From Polytrichum commune (taxonomy: Eukaryota; Streptophyta; Polytrichopsida; Polytrichales; Polytrichaceae), in assembly GCA_950295325.1 (NCBI GenBank), contig OX485806.1, positions 6,386,001 through 6,450,000 of the forward strand: a DNA stretch of 64,000 nucleotides, written 5' to 3'. Shown here piece by piece: positions 44,836-55,468 of the stretch (position 1 is the stretch's first letter; each line of letters opens with the position of its first letter). Made by a program: the position numbers and the translations under genes. Below the pieces are notes generated by a model, which saw nothing but the letters and a program-made list of their open reading frames with translations, was not told where the DNA came from and did not search any database.

Positions 44836-46080
44836 CGTTACAGATTGCAAATCCAGAAACAAGAAACTGCACTACAGACACACAGAAAATTAGTGCAAGG
44901 AATGTATTCTACAGCTCTGTGTGTAAATAAACCACCATACTGAAATCACAGTCAAGCTTGAAGCATCTAATGCAGACAGATCGTCGTACTACCCACTAGC
45001 ACTTTCCAAGGAGGTAGCCACTCCTTACATTGAATCTGCATGCGTCACTGCTACTGACCAACATCACCACAAGAATTGGGATTTCGTCAGGAACACCTAT
45101 ATAGCACGAATATTCTCCATAAACTGGAATCGATGAACCGAAGTACAAAAACTGCAGCCCACAGTTTTTCACAAATACAGTCATCTAGTTCCAGTCTCTT
45201 GCAAGTGCAAATCCAGCAACAAGAAATTCCACTACAAATTTAAGTACCATACTGAAATCACATGTCAGCCTGAAACAGCGGATGCAGACAGATCATAGTG
45301 CACTTTTGGCTTCTAACCCACTGACAATTCCCAAGGAGAAAACTACTCCTTACACTGAATCTGCATCCGCCAATGGCAATGGCCAACATTAACAGTGACC
45401 ACACTAACAACAATAGGCATTGCCAAGTTCAAGAACACATAGGACGAATGAGTACACCTCTATACGGTGACTGACTTGAATAGATCCCAGTACAATAATT
45501 TTTTATCCACAGTAGGTCATGATCTAATTCCAATCTCCTACGTTACAAATTGCAAACCCAGCAACAAGAAATGGCACTACGAAAGGTGCCAATGCCTGGT
45601 CCCTCGGCAGTAACTGTTAAGTCTCATGGTTAGTCACGAAAGAACGCTATGCAGCAAGAGACTACGCATACAGCTTCCAAGTGAGTACATCGACAACATT
45701 AGTTAATGCAAGGAAAATATTGTACAAGTTTGTGGTGTAAACTAATCTACAGCACTGACATCACATTCCAGCTTGAGATAGCCGATGCAGACAGATCATA
45801 GTACACTGGTGGCTTCTAATCCCACTGGCTACTGGCCACAATAGCAAGAGCAAGAATTGCCATTGCGATGTCTATGCAAGTTCAAGATTTACACATAGCA
45901 CGAATAAATGCATCTCTATACAGTCACCGACTCCAATGCATCTAAGTACAGAAAAATGCAGCCCCCAGATATTCGCAGCAGGTCGATCATCTAATTCCAG
46001 AGTCCTACGTTACAGATTGCAAAGTTCCCAGCAAAAAGGAACTGCAACTACAAGGAATGCGTGGCCCCTCGGCAGCTGGC
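44836..46080. repeat. Diverged tandem array, ~350-460-bp units, 4 copies
   Basis: The block TTGCAAATCCAG.AACAAGAAA.T..CACTAC recurs at about 44,846, 45,206, 45,547 and 46,016. GCAGACAGATC recurs at about 44,972, 45,286 and 45,789. Blocks such as ACTCCTTACA.TGAATCTGCA and ATAGCACGAAT sit in the same order between them. The array lies 3' of the AP2/ERF-like gene, and a partial extra unit may begin near 44,560. No reading frame is conserved across units. Confidence 0.75.
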
Positions 46081-46204
46081 CAGTTCTAATGGTCAAAAAA
46101 ATCCTTAACGCGGAAGTAGCCACTATACACAAAACCCTCCCAAGTAGTGCTGATGAAGTGGAAATTGGGTTCGCAAGAATGGTGTAGAAATTTGCAAACA
46201 AATA

Positions 46205-46545
46205 TTGCAGCATATGCTAATTGTTGTGGCGATCGCTGGATGAAGAATGGAGACCGGATTGAGAGCAAGGATGGTGAAGAAACTGTACGAAGAACTTCTG
46301 CAGCAGGTGCTAATTATTGTGGCGGTCACCGGGTGAAGAAGTGCACACCGGATTCAAGGAAGGATGCTGAAGAAATCTTGCGCAGGAATTCTGCAGCACA
46401 TGCTAATTGTGGTGGTCACCGTATGAAGAACTGGAGACCGAATTGAAGCAAGGATGGCGAAGAAACTTTGCAAAGAACTTCTGCCGCAGGTACTTGTAAT
46501 TGTGGCGATCACAGCATAAAGTGAAGACCAGTCGGCTTTAAACAA
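46205..46545. repeat. 93-bp minisatellite, ~4 units
   Basis: Units begin with GCAGCAnnTGCTAATT at about 46,207, 46,300 and 46,393, with a degraded fourth near 46,483. They share GAAGAAnnnnnnACCGGATT and GATGnnGAAGAAAC. The period is 31 codons, so the units stay in frame with each other and frames on both strands remain open for ~70-100 codons. It lies just downstream of the stop codon of the AP2/ERF-like gene. Confidence 0.85.
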
Positions 46546-46586
46546 GGATGTTGAAGATTTTTTTGCGCGAAAGAATTTCATCATGA

Positions 46587-47288
46587 TCACCGGGGGGTAG
46601 AGCATCCCTCGGCCCTCTTAGCCGCATTTGAGGCGAGCTTGACCACCTGAGCTTTCTTCTGCTTGTCACTGAGGCCGTGCATAGTGTGCCGTGCCGGAAG
46701 CGCGGGAACAAAGTCCCTCGGGTTACCGAAATTGTACGTGAGCTTGCTGTCATTCTCATCTTTGTAGTAGAAGGTGGCCACATCGTAAGCCCTTGCAGCA
46801 GCATGCTTGGAGTCGTAGGTGCCGATCCACACGGTTCGTAAGCTCTTGGTTGGCCTAATCTCCGCCACGAACTTACCCGTGCTGATTTTCCGCACGCCTT
46901 TGAACTTGCGCGGCGATCCGGTCTCCACTTGCATATGGTCCAGCGGAGGAGCCCCAGACCCACTGGGAACTTGAATCAGCTCTCCGGAGCTTGAAGACGA
47001 TGCGGTAGGGTTCGGAACCCGGAGCCGTGACAAGCCGTGCCTGCGCGGCAGCTCTCGCTTGTACTCTTCCGGGGTGAGGCCGAGCCCTCGCAAATCGCGG
47101 TCCAATGCGAACGGGTCCCTCACGAAGCTGTCGTCCTCGTCGATTTCTCTGAACCACTCGGGGTCGAACCAATCGGGGTTCCGAGTTGTCTTCTCAATCG
47201 GCTTCCAGAACACTCTGCACGCATTGCGCACGTGCGCAAGAAGTCGCCAGCCTGATCGGCGACACCCGCCGCTGGGACTCTCGGGCAT
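46587..47288 (-). CDS. AP2/ERF-like protein with a divergent AP2 domain
   Basis: The first ATG in frame is at 47,288 (MPESPSGGCRRSGW), giving 233 residues in one exon. The AP2 domain spans residues ~128-187: KFKGVRKISTGKFVAEIR, RTVWIGTYDSKHAAARAYD, and a C-terminal KLTYNF. AP2/ERF proteins bind GC-rich promoter elements in the nucleus. The usual GVRxRxWGKF reads GVRKISTGKF, and the Arg before VWLGT is Thr. So three side chains that normally contact DNA (Arg, Trp, Arg) are replaced, while the later Glu/Arg of EIR and the Trp of VWIG remain. The N-terminal half (WFREIDEDDSFVRDPFALDR, GLTPEEYKRELPRR) matches nothing I know. Binding specificity cannot be assumed. Tandem repeats flank it on both sides. 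Confidence 0.82.
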   Translation of the reverse strand: MPESPSGGCRRSGWRLLAHVRNACRVFWKPIEKTTRNPDWFDPEWFREIDEDDSFVRDPFALDRDLRGLGLTPEEYKRELPRRHGLSRLRVPNPTASSSSSGELIQVPSGSGAPPLDHMQVETGSPRKFKGVRKISTGKFVAEIRPTKSLRTVWIGTYDSKHAAARAYDVATFYYKDENDSKLTYNFGNPRDFVPALPARHTMHGLSDKQKKAQVVKLASNAAKRAEGCSTPR

Positions 47289-47299
47289 CTTTGCCACCT

Positions 47300-48100
47300 T
47301 CGGACGACTCCCTAACCCTCGTTTTGTAATTCCTTCCGCAAGAACACAATAAGATATTCGCCTAACCGAAAATCGGCTTAGAGAGAGAGATTAGGAAGAG
47401 GCCAATCCTTCAACAAGCTCCGCGCGTATTTACCGACAAATGCCAGAGCTGATAAATGCAGACAGATTAAGCTTCTAAATCAAAGAAGCAGGCTAAGTTT
47501 GTATGGAGAGAAAACGGAGTGCAGTGTCGAACATTTGCAAAGTCAACAGTCCCAATCCGTAGCGATCCCTCGTCCAATTCCTTCCGCAATAACACCAAAA
47601 AGTCGCAAGCCGAAAATCGGCTTCTAACTACGGAGACGGGACGGACGGACGGAAAAGAAACGCAAGGAATAGGATCCTTCAACAAGCGCCAGCGCATGTA
47701 CCGACAAAGACCAGTCTGAGTCCCTACCTGAGCTGCAAACAGAGAAGGCTTCCGAAACAAAGATTCAGCCTAACATACATCAGACTTGCATTCAAGAGTC
47801 GACAGAAAGCCGAATCACGAATCGGGGCACTGCAACTGGTGCACATATATGTTGAACATTTGCAGACACAAAGACGGAAAGGAAATACATCAGTATCCTT
47901 CAACAAGCTCCCCCGGAGCATTTATATACCGACAGTACAGGCCCCTCCCAAAGATGCAAACAGACAAGGCTTCGGAATCAAAGATTTAGCCTAACATACA
48001 AATGTTCATGAGGCTTGCATCCAACATTCGACAGAGAGAGTCGAATTAAGAAATCATCAAACAGGTGTGCAGCTGGTGGATGTGTCCAACATTTGCAAAG
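47300..48100 (-). repeat. Three tandem copies of the ERF-like gene's promoter/leader
   Basis: The anchor ATCCTTCAACAAGC recurs at about 47,406, 47,675 and 47,896. TACCGACA follows it each time (47,431, 47,699 and 47,927). Shared flanks include GAACATTTGCA, AGCCTAACATACA, CGAAAATCGGCTT and ATTCCTTCCGCAA. Units are ~230-270 bp and diverged. The unit farthest from the gene keeps a good TATA box on minus; the equivalents in the two nearer units are degraded. Confidence 0.75.
47921..47928 (-). promoter_or_regulatory. TATA box in the outermost promoter repeat
   Basis: On minus the string GGTATATAAATGC contains TATATAAA. It lies ~630 bases upstream of the AP2/ERF-like start codon, so the leader would be long or spliced. 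The corresponding sites in the inner repeats read GGTAAATAC and GGTACATGC. Confidence 0.5.
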
Positions 48101-50419
48101 TTCTCAACTGCTGTGCAGCACAGAGATGAGGATGAGGAAGGAGTGAGCAAAGTTCGGTGCGAACGACAGTGGCGTGGTCGACCTGGCTTGCAGGCTTACC
48201 AGCTCATGGATTAGCAGCATCGATAGGTAGCCAGAACCGTAATTCGCAACCCTCACTCTCTCTCTCTATCTATCTATCTTTCTATCTCTCTCTTTCTATA
48301 TGGACTTCCACAAACAGGTGGACAACCCCGCCCCACCAAACCCTTGCTAAACCTCTGAAACCCCAGCTTCAATGCAAATGCGTCCGACTGATCTTGGAAG
48401 CCATTTCTGGCGTCTAACCTTTTGTTCTTTGAACGAGTCCTCCGGACAGAAGAGCGCAAGTATCCTCAGTTCCGAGGAGGCTGGATCTGCAGGTAAGATG
48501 ACACGATTCCTCCTTTTAAAGGGAAGGCAGCAGTCTCTCCCTGCGTTAAGTTGTTTTGCTTCGAGGTAGTGAGATCGCTCCGAGTCCCGGAAGTTGCTAA
48601 CTCCAGGGTGATTTCATCCCACCAATTTTTGTTGTAAATTACTACGAGAATCGAGTCACTGGCGGGCCCCGTGATCTGTCGACCAGGTATAAGGAGTTCA
48701 TATTTATGAATATCTCAAGCTTCCTTCCAGGGTTTTTCGAGATCGGCAGGATCGTCGACACCTGGCGCGGCGGCCTTCGTCCGCATCCTCGCCTGTCGGT
48801 AGGCCAACCAGCCTGGCGCCTACGTAGATGACTGATTCTGTTCGTTTTCTTCTTCTCTCATCTGTAACTATCATCCAGAGTTAAACACATAAGCTTTCCT
48901 TCGATAAGGAATGAATTATGTGGTGGAACACAATTGTCATCTGTTATTTATTCATCCACAACGAACGTCGGGATGAGAGATTCGGAGTCTGACTAGAGAC
49001 TTCGTCCAATACATTACCATCCGGAGACGGTCATCAAAGTCAAAGGGTTCACTGGATGAATATAGGAAATGGATGTATTACGGTTTGCTGTCTGAACATA
49101 TTCATCCATCTTTCATCATCCACTGTTGGCATTGGAGGCAAGGGGCTAGTCGCTGGAGCTTCGTGGTGTTAATAATTATAAGGGTGGGTTTCCATGTCCA
49201 GAGCTGAGCCACTGGATTCTAGATAATAGTGGGTCTTCTCATTCAAGATAACAAAAGCAACCAACCAGCCAACTATATTATGGTTGTCTTTTAGACTGTG
49301 GAGGGCCGTGAGCATGGGCCACTAGATTTTGATACGCCTACTAAACACTTAAATAAAAAATAATTGGTTGGCACATATAAACCCTACCACACCAAATTTT
49401 ATCTATATTTGTCTTTATTCCCACCAGAATTTGGTGGGCGAGTAGCATACATGAAAACTCACCCCAATAAGCAAACTCATCCAACATGGATGAAGCTTAA
49501 AAGCTCCAGTAAAAGCAAACCTAAGGTCTCCCTATAGGTTGAAGGCCAATGTATCCCCATAAGAGTAACTTGGAGCATTTGATCTAAAAACATACAGCTC
49601 ATGAGTTATAAGCTTTCTAAGCTACATAAAATGATTCTTTACATTCTAACCCTCCCAACGGAAGAATTTGTGTAGAGACCACAAACCTCTTAACAAGGTG
49701 AGATGGATGAGTGGAGACTTTGTTCATATTAACTACCATGCATGTTTCGTGAACACAATTTCTTGCAACGAGTGGCTTGGAAGAAGTAGCACGATACATA
49801 TACGATGAAATCGTTACGGTTGTTCACACACTCGTCGTCTAATAGACAAAGTAAACGTTTGGCTATGATGCTCTAGCTAGCGCCGGAATTGAAGACCAAA
49901 GACTCTCTCTCTCTCTCTCATCCATTCATCCAAACCTTGGCGGTCGACAACTTCTCATCCACACAACGAGCACGCGGAATTTGCTACGATTTGCTACGAT
50001 TTGGAAGAAGTAACTACACTTTTTGTCTGAACACTTGTCATCCATTGTGGATGGATGAGACGGGAGGGTGGATGGATGATAAATATGGACTCCGGAAGTG
50101 CTTCTAGGAAGGTACGGACGCTCAAAGGTTCACGTGGCTCTCTCTTCCAAGAAAAGGGCCTCGCGTGGCAATCAGTCTCAACACGGAGCCTTGGGAAGTT
50201 CAACCGAATGTGGTGGCCGAGTGGAACTTTTTAAGCTCTTTGAGCTCCCTAGCTAGTGTAAGGTGCGTGACCATATAGTGAGCATCTCCCACTCCGCACA
50301 CAACTTTTGGCCGTTGGATGAAAGTGGGAACTGTCTCATCCACTTCGTAATGGCGGATCACCAAAACCGTCGCTTCGAGATTCATAACCGAAGTTTGAAT
50401 GCACAAATTTATTAAAGGC
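48101..50419. other. Intergenic DNA upstream of the ERF-like gene
   Basis: The sequence is GC-richer up to about 48,850, so promoter or upstream exon sequence may be present, but no protein motif is visible. (CT)n/(CTAT)n runs occur at about 48,258-48,298 and a (CT)n run at 49,904-49,919. Otherwise unremarkable. Confidence 0.4.
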
Positions 50420-50625
50420 CAAAGTTAAGATTATCTTCTCGTTTAGTTCATCACATCAAGATAGATCCTCTCCATTGCCTCGACTATTGTATCTATAATG
50501 GGTGGATGTGTTTTGAGCACAGAGTCCAATCTCATTGCATAACATCTAATCTTGGTATTTGTTCATGACTATCATCCTAGTCATATGCCACTCAGAGGCA
50601 AGTGTCCGCTAAACAAAGGTTCACA
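50420..50625 (+). repeat. Dispersed repeat family E copy
   Basis: A diverged copy: CTATTGTATCTATAATGGG, then TCTCATTGCATAACA, then GTCATATGCCACTCA.AGGCAAGTGTCC, in the family order. Confidence 0.45.
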
Positions 50626-51175
50626 TGTCTTCATGACTTATGTATTTGAAAATCACACTAACTGTAGATATTCAACCCTCTCTATATGTTCGGTGGGAAA
50701 AGTTATTTGGTTGATGGTTGAATAGTGTTTTAAACATCCAATCAGCATACCATTCTCAAGCAAAGCGGATGTTGTTCCATTTGAAACTCATACAAGGGTC
50801 TTCAACACAATCAACCCTCCAAAACAAACAGTTTTGAATAGACTTTTCACCCCTTCCACCTTGTAACACGAGTCTTACCAAGCCAAAAGAGTTCAAATTT
50901 AACTACGAGCCTCTTTAAAATACATGAATACCTATTTGGAGATGAGGACACCAACGTGTCACATCCACTTTTAGTTCCCACTTCCCAATGGAGACACCAT
51001 GTTTATTGGCAACTTGGTAAATCCAACCCATGTATTGTACCGAAGCGCGGCCAAGAGTTCTATGCCACAAGTACTAATCCAAGTCCAAAACTTGTTCTCT
51101 CTAGCTTCAAACTAGTGGGTTGTCTTTGCTTATGGACTCAATAGAGTAATCCGTAAAGTCCTTCGAAGAGGGATT

Positions 51176-51200
51176 ATACATATATATATATATATATATA
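51176..51200. repeat. (TA)n microsatellite
   Basis: A run of alternating T and A of about 24 bases. Confidence 0.9.
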
Positions 51201-51494
51201 CATTGGAGCCTATTTTGAAAGTTGGGTGCAAATTTTGGGACCTCTTCTTCCCACCTCGCAAACTTTGAGAGAAATTTAGGATTTAAAATAAGATATGCAC
51301 ATGGGACCCGTCATCTTAAATCATGGATTGACTTATGCATGGCTAGCTTGGCCCACCCATCCTAGTAGGACAAGCTAGACAACCAGTTTTTGCTATCCCG
51401 ACACCACTCTTTGTGTATGGTGATTTAAGCATTCAAATTGGGTGACTTTGCGTTAATTCTCGTAAACTCAAGGTTTGGGATTAAACCCACGCCA

Positions 51495-51530
51495 AAAAAA
51501 GAAAAAAAAAAAGAAAAAAGAAAAAAAACA
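51495..51530. repeat. A-rich (A5-10G)n tract, possible SINE tail
   Basis: The tract follows GGTTTGGGATTAAACCC and resembles the tail of the SINE at 19.8 kb. The preceding sequence does not match that SINE's head, so I do not call another copy. Confidence 0.4.
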
Positions 51531-51879
51531 TCACTCAGTTGATGAACTATGTTCATGAGCCTTGCAGTAGATTCGAGAATAAAGCCATTGGATGTCAGAA
51601 TCCCAATACTTCATACTGAATTCGAGGTCAAGGCAGCTGAACACAACTCCTCATTTTGAGGAATGTTGAGTGATTTCATCTCCTTTACTTTACAAATACC
51701 TTTGATGTGGCTCATATTCGTTTTGGTGCTCAGTCATGCTTTGGGAGGCTAAATATAAAGGCACGACTCCAAGCGTTGTTCAATCCACAAGGTGGGCAGT
51801 AGGTTCTTTGAAACTTAACAGAGGCATGCCTAGTCAGAGGACGAAGAATATATATGCCAGGTGTACTCCATGTAACGTA

Positions 51880-52240
51880 GATGGGTCTTAAACCCTTGCT
51901 TTTTGTCGACTAGCCTCGGCTATGGAACACACGGTTAATACGGAATAGTTGGCTGATTTACATTGAGGCCATAGCCATTTTCGTCGTAATTTTTTAAAGC
52001 TCGTTTGAATATCTTGTTCGATATCAAAGTGAATTCTCGTGTTTCGTTAAACGGTCATTTAGATGCCCCGAAACATGTTGATTATTGAGTTTAGAGTGGT
52101 TATTAAATTTTGAACATGCAATGCAGTCTCTTTTAAACGTATGTCTTTATGGTCTCCAATCGTCGAGCCATGTAGAACCATGTATTGCTCGAATATAGGT
52201 GTTTGGTTAAGAGAAGCACCCAGATTAGGCACATCTACCT
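51880..52240 (+). repeat. Dispersed repeat family E copy
   Basis: AGATGGGTCTTAA, TTGAGGCCATAG, TTTTTAAAGCTCG, TTTAGAGTGGTTATTAAATT and CTCGAATATAGGTGTTT occur in the same order as at 42,250-42,625. Confidence 0.6.
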
Positions 52241-53531
52241 TATCAAGATTAGGTATCGAGTTAAAAGCAAGAGCTTTGTGATGCCAAAAGCTTTGTGATG
52301 CCAATGTGAGTTTATCCACTAGAAAGATGAAAAGTTGTATTGAATCGAATTGTTGTTTTACATGGGTGCAATCATGGTGAAGTTGACCAAAATAATGTGT
52401 TTGTATATTAAAACCATTTTTTTGGGGGTCAAAGGCCTAAAAGTAGTAGCAAAGTGTTGTTTCAATTGGATTTTTTTTGTCATGGTGACCTTTATTGTTG
52501 TGTTAAATATTCAAATGTAGAATATCAAGTTGAGATCTTCAAAACTTATCATTGAAAAGTGATGCTCAAAAGCAAATGGTTGAATATGGTTTTGAATGTA
52601 GATTTGATGACCTTAAATATTTTGAAATTGGATTTTTTTTTCATATTCCTTTAATTCATTATATACTCGAGGTCATCACCACAAAACTTTGAACAAAAAC
52701 CATCAATTTAATGTAATTTTATTGTATTTTAAACAAAATTGAAATAATTACCTCTTCAATATCACCTACTTGCACCATCTTTTAAATTAAGTATATATTT
52801 TCTTGAAAAAATAATGTCATCATAAATTGCTTGGCTTTGTATATCAATACGTTTTTTGAACGTCTTTGAGTTTTTTCTTTACAAAATTCAAAGTTAGTGT
52901 ATAATTTTGAATCACTTTACTGGCATGGATTAGGAGTTATCCACTTTAAACATGCTTGCACCCACGTAGAATTATATAAGCTTAGATAATCTAACTCAAC
53001 CAATGATATCAAAGCCCCCAAATTAGTGTAGTGAGACTCAATCATTTTGAATTAACCCCTCAACATATAGCGGGCTTGTTTTTATACTAGTGTTCTCTAT
53101 AAATCATGGCCGAATGAGAATCGTTGCATAAGAGCATAACCACTACAAGCATATTAGAGTTGGGCAACACGTCCTATGTCAATGGAAAAACATGTAAATC
53201 TATCAATGATAATAGATTTGCAAAAACAAATGGACATAGGATGTGTTGCCCAATGCTCGTATCCTTGTAGTGACCACACTACCATCCATGTTAGAAACTT
53301 GACCTCATGTAGGTTTGTAGTTGATATATCTATATCTATACGCATGTGTATGTGCGCACACGTGCAAGTGTGAGTGTAGGCAACTTAACTAACTTGAGAT
53401 CTTTGAATTTGATTTTGACATCAAATCAATATAAAAAGTGACATTTGAAATAATGATAATTTGAAGACTTTTGTGTTAAATAAACAAGAGGCACTCTCGT
53501 ATGCAATAATTCCCTCTTCCCTATGTTATGT
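52241..53531. other. AT-rich intergenic DNA, nothing recognised
   Basis: A short inverted pair occurs at about 53,158-53,178 and 53,228-53,248 (GGGCAACACGTCCTATGT.. against ..ACATAGGATGTGTTGCCC), giving a small hairpin of ~90 bases. Otherwise plain. Confidence 0.45.
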
Positions 53532-53539
53532 TCCTTACC

Positions 53540-53887
53540 CGGGGGGGGGGGGGGGGGGGGGAGTCATTGGTTGGAGTAGCAATATACGTGCGAACAAATG
53601 ATAGGGTATTTTAAAAACATGGGGGCAAAAAATTATAAATGGACTTAAGAGTAATATAGGGTATCAAAAATGGCACTGGACATCTTTAAAGTACTATAGG
53701 GTATGGAATAATAGGTAATTTGGAATTATAAGTAAATGTATAAGTAAACCATTTTTAATTAACCCAAAGTAGAAAATTACATAATGATAGCATGTGAAAA
53801 AAAATTTGAAAGTAATACCCCCCTATAAAATAGTGGTTGTTCGCACCTATATCCTTAACTTTTTTAACACACTCCCCCCCCCCCGAG
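53540..53887 (+). mobile_element. 348-bp poly-G hAT-like MITE, copy 2
   Basis: The left end is C followed by 21 Gs; the right end is 11 Cs then GAG. The 8-bp duplication TCCTTACC lies at 53,532-53,539 and 53,888-53,895. TATAGGGTA/ATAGGGTA motifs occur three times in the left half. Inverted GTGCGAACAA lies near both ends. It is nearly identical to the copy at 26.8 kb, in the opposite orientation. It has no coding capacity. Confidence 0.93.
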
Positions 53888-54539
53888 TCCTTACCCAATG
53901 GATGAGTTTACCTAGACACCACAAAGCTCGAGGGAGAGAAGCCTTGGGAACATGGCCCAAAAATGGGCCACTTTCAGCTACAAGCAGATGCTTCAGAGGT
54001 TGGGCAATCAGGTAGGCGACAATATCGTGCAACTAGATCTATGCCGCAATCAAGCGCGGCCACCACAATGGTTGCATATTTCCATAAAAATATAGCATGC
54101 ATTTAACCCCAATGCAATAAACACGTTGCATGTGTTTTACCCTACTTGTAAAAAATATAAAAATATATATTTCTTATTTCTTATTTCTTATTTTAGCACA
54201 TGTTTGTACTATTATGCTCAATGTTTTTAAATTTATACTATCGTAGCCTACATCCTCCAAGGGCCGCTTGGGCTGTGGAAACCCATGCCATATGCCTAAC
54301 CTAAGAGGTAATTGTCACATACAAGCGAACCTCTCAACATCCAACATAATATGTAGCCCAAAGGTTTTTGCTTTTTAACAAAAAAAATTGTTTGGCATTG
54401 GAATTATCTTCAAAGAGCCCGAATTTGTCTAGACCAAGTCATTACATGTGAATTAACCGCAAACCTATAGAAGGTGAAGTTTTTATGTTGGACGGTTGAG
54501 AGCTACTCTTGTATGTGATAATTTCCTCTCTTTGAAAAT

Positions 54540-55468
54540 CTACACCATTTATGGTATTTAGTGTCACATACACTATTTGCATAGGGCCTAAACTAAATGC
54601 CTAGAGGTCTTAAAATGTCACATCCTCTAATTGCCAATATGGTACTATTCATCAACACAAGTAACTTTTTCAAGTGAGAATTATTTAGGGTTTATGACCT
54701 TTAGTGTAGCAGATTGGGATACTCGAGATGGCAATTTTGCGATTTTAGTATGCAAGGGGAAGATATTATTGAGCATGCTAATGCCAAGTGTCAATTGTGT
54801 ACACTATAGTCAACATGTAGACCATTGTGTAACACATGCATATACCTCATGGCATCATTCAACATACTCGCTCCAAGATATAAGAGTATACAAACCTATT
54901 TCCTTTTACTTAAGCAATTTTTACATAAGTGTAGTACATGTGTGATATTGGGTGATTTTTCACAAGTATGGTAATTGATATCACAACGTATAACATAAAA
55001 ATCACAATTCATTTCCGAGTTTTTAAAATTACTATAAAATTTCAAAGGCAAGATTCTCTCCCAACTCATATTCATAGCATAGGTTGACTTATTCCCAATA
55101 ATTGGGAGACAAAAACTCGAGTATAATTAATGACCTCAGGTAACCCAAATTTGTGCCTTTTTAACTCACTTTTTCAATCATGCCGAATGTGACAGCCACA
55201 TGTGTGATTTTGCATGATAGTTCCATCATGTTAGAAAAGAGCGGCTACATGTGTGGAACTTCACGACTTTAGGGGACTCCATGTATAAAGATTGAGGGGG
55301 GGTATCGGAAGTAGATATATCTACGCTAGTAAGTGCACTCAAGTGTCAAGTGTCATAGGGTGACAATGATGATGAAGTTGTTGGTCATTAGTGTAATCTA
55401 GCATACGCCTCGAAACATCATAAGTGACACTACTACGCATGTGACACTAAATACGTCCAATGGTGTAG
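54540..55468. mobile_element. 929-bp element, family D long member
   Basis: The left end CTACACCATTTATGGTATTT and the right end AAATACGTCCAATGGTGTAG are inverted copies with mismatches, and pairing extends through AGTGTCACAT. The terminal motif is that of the 219-bp element at 21.8 kb. The interior has a 104-codon frame without recognisable motifs. No target duplication was identified. Confidence 0.55.

Noticed and set aside
51446-51530. Third SINE copy before the A-rich tract
   Set aside because: The tail is similar, but the head GTCCGAGATGACC and the GGCGGTT block are missing and no target duplication was found.
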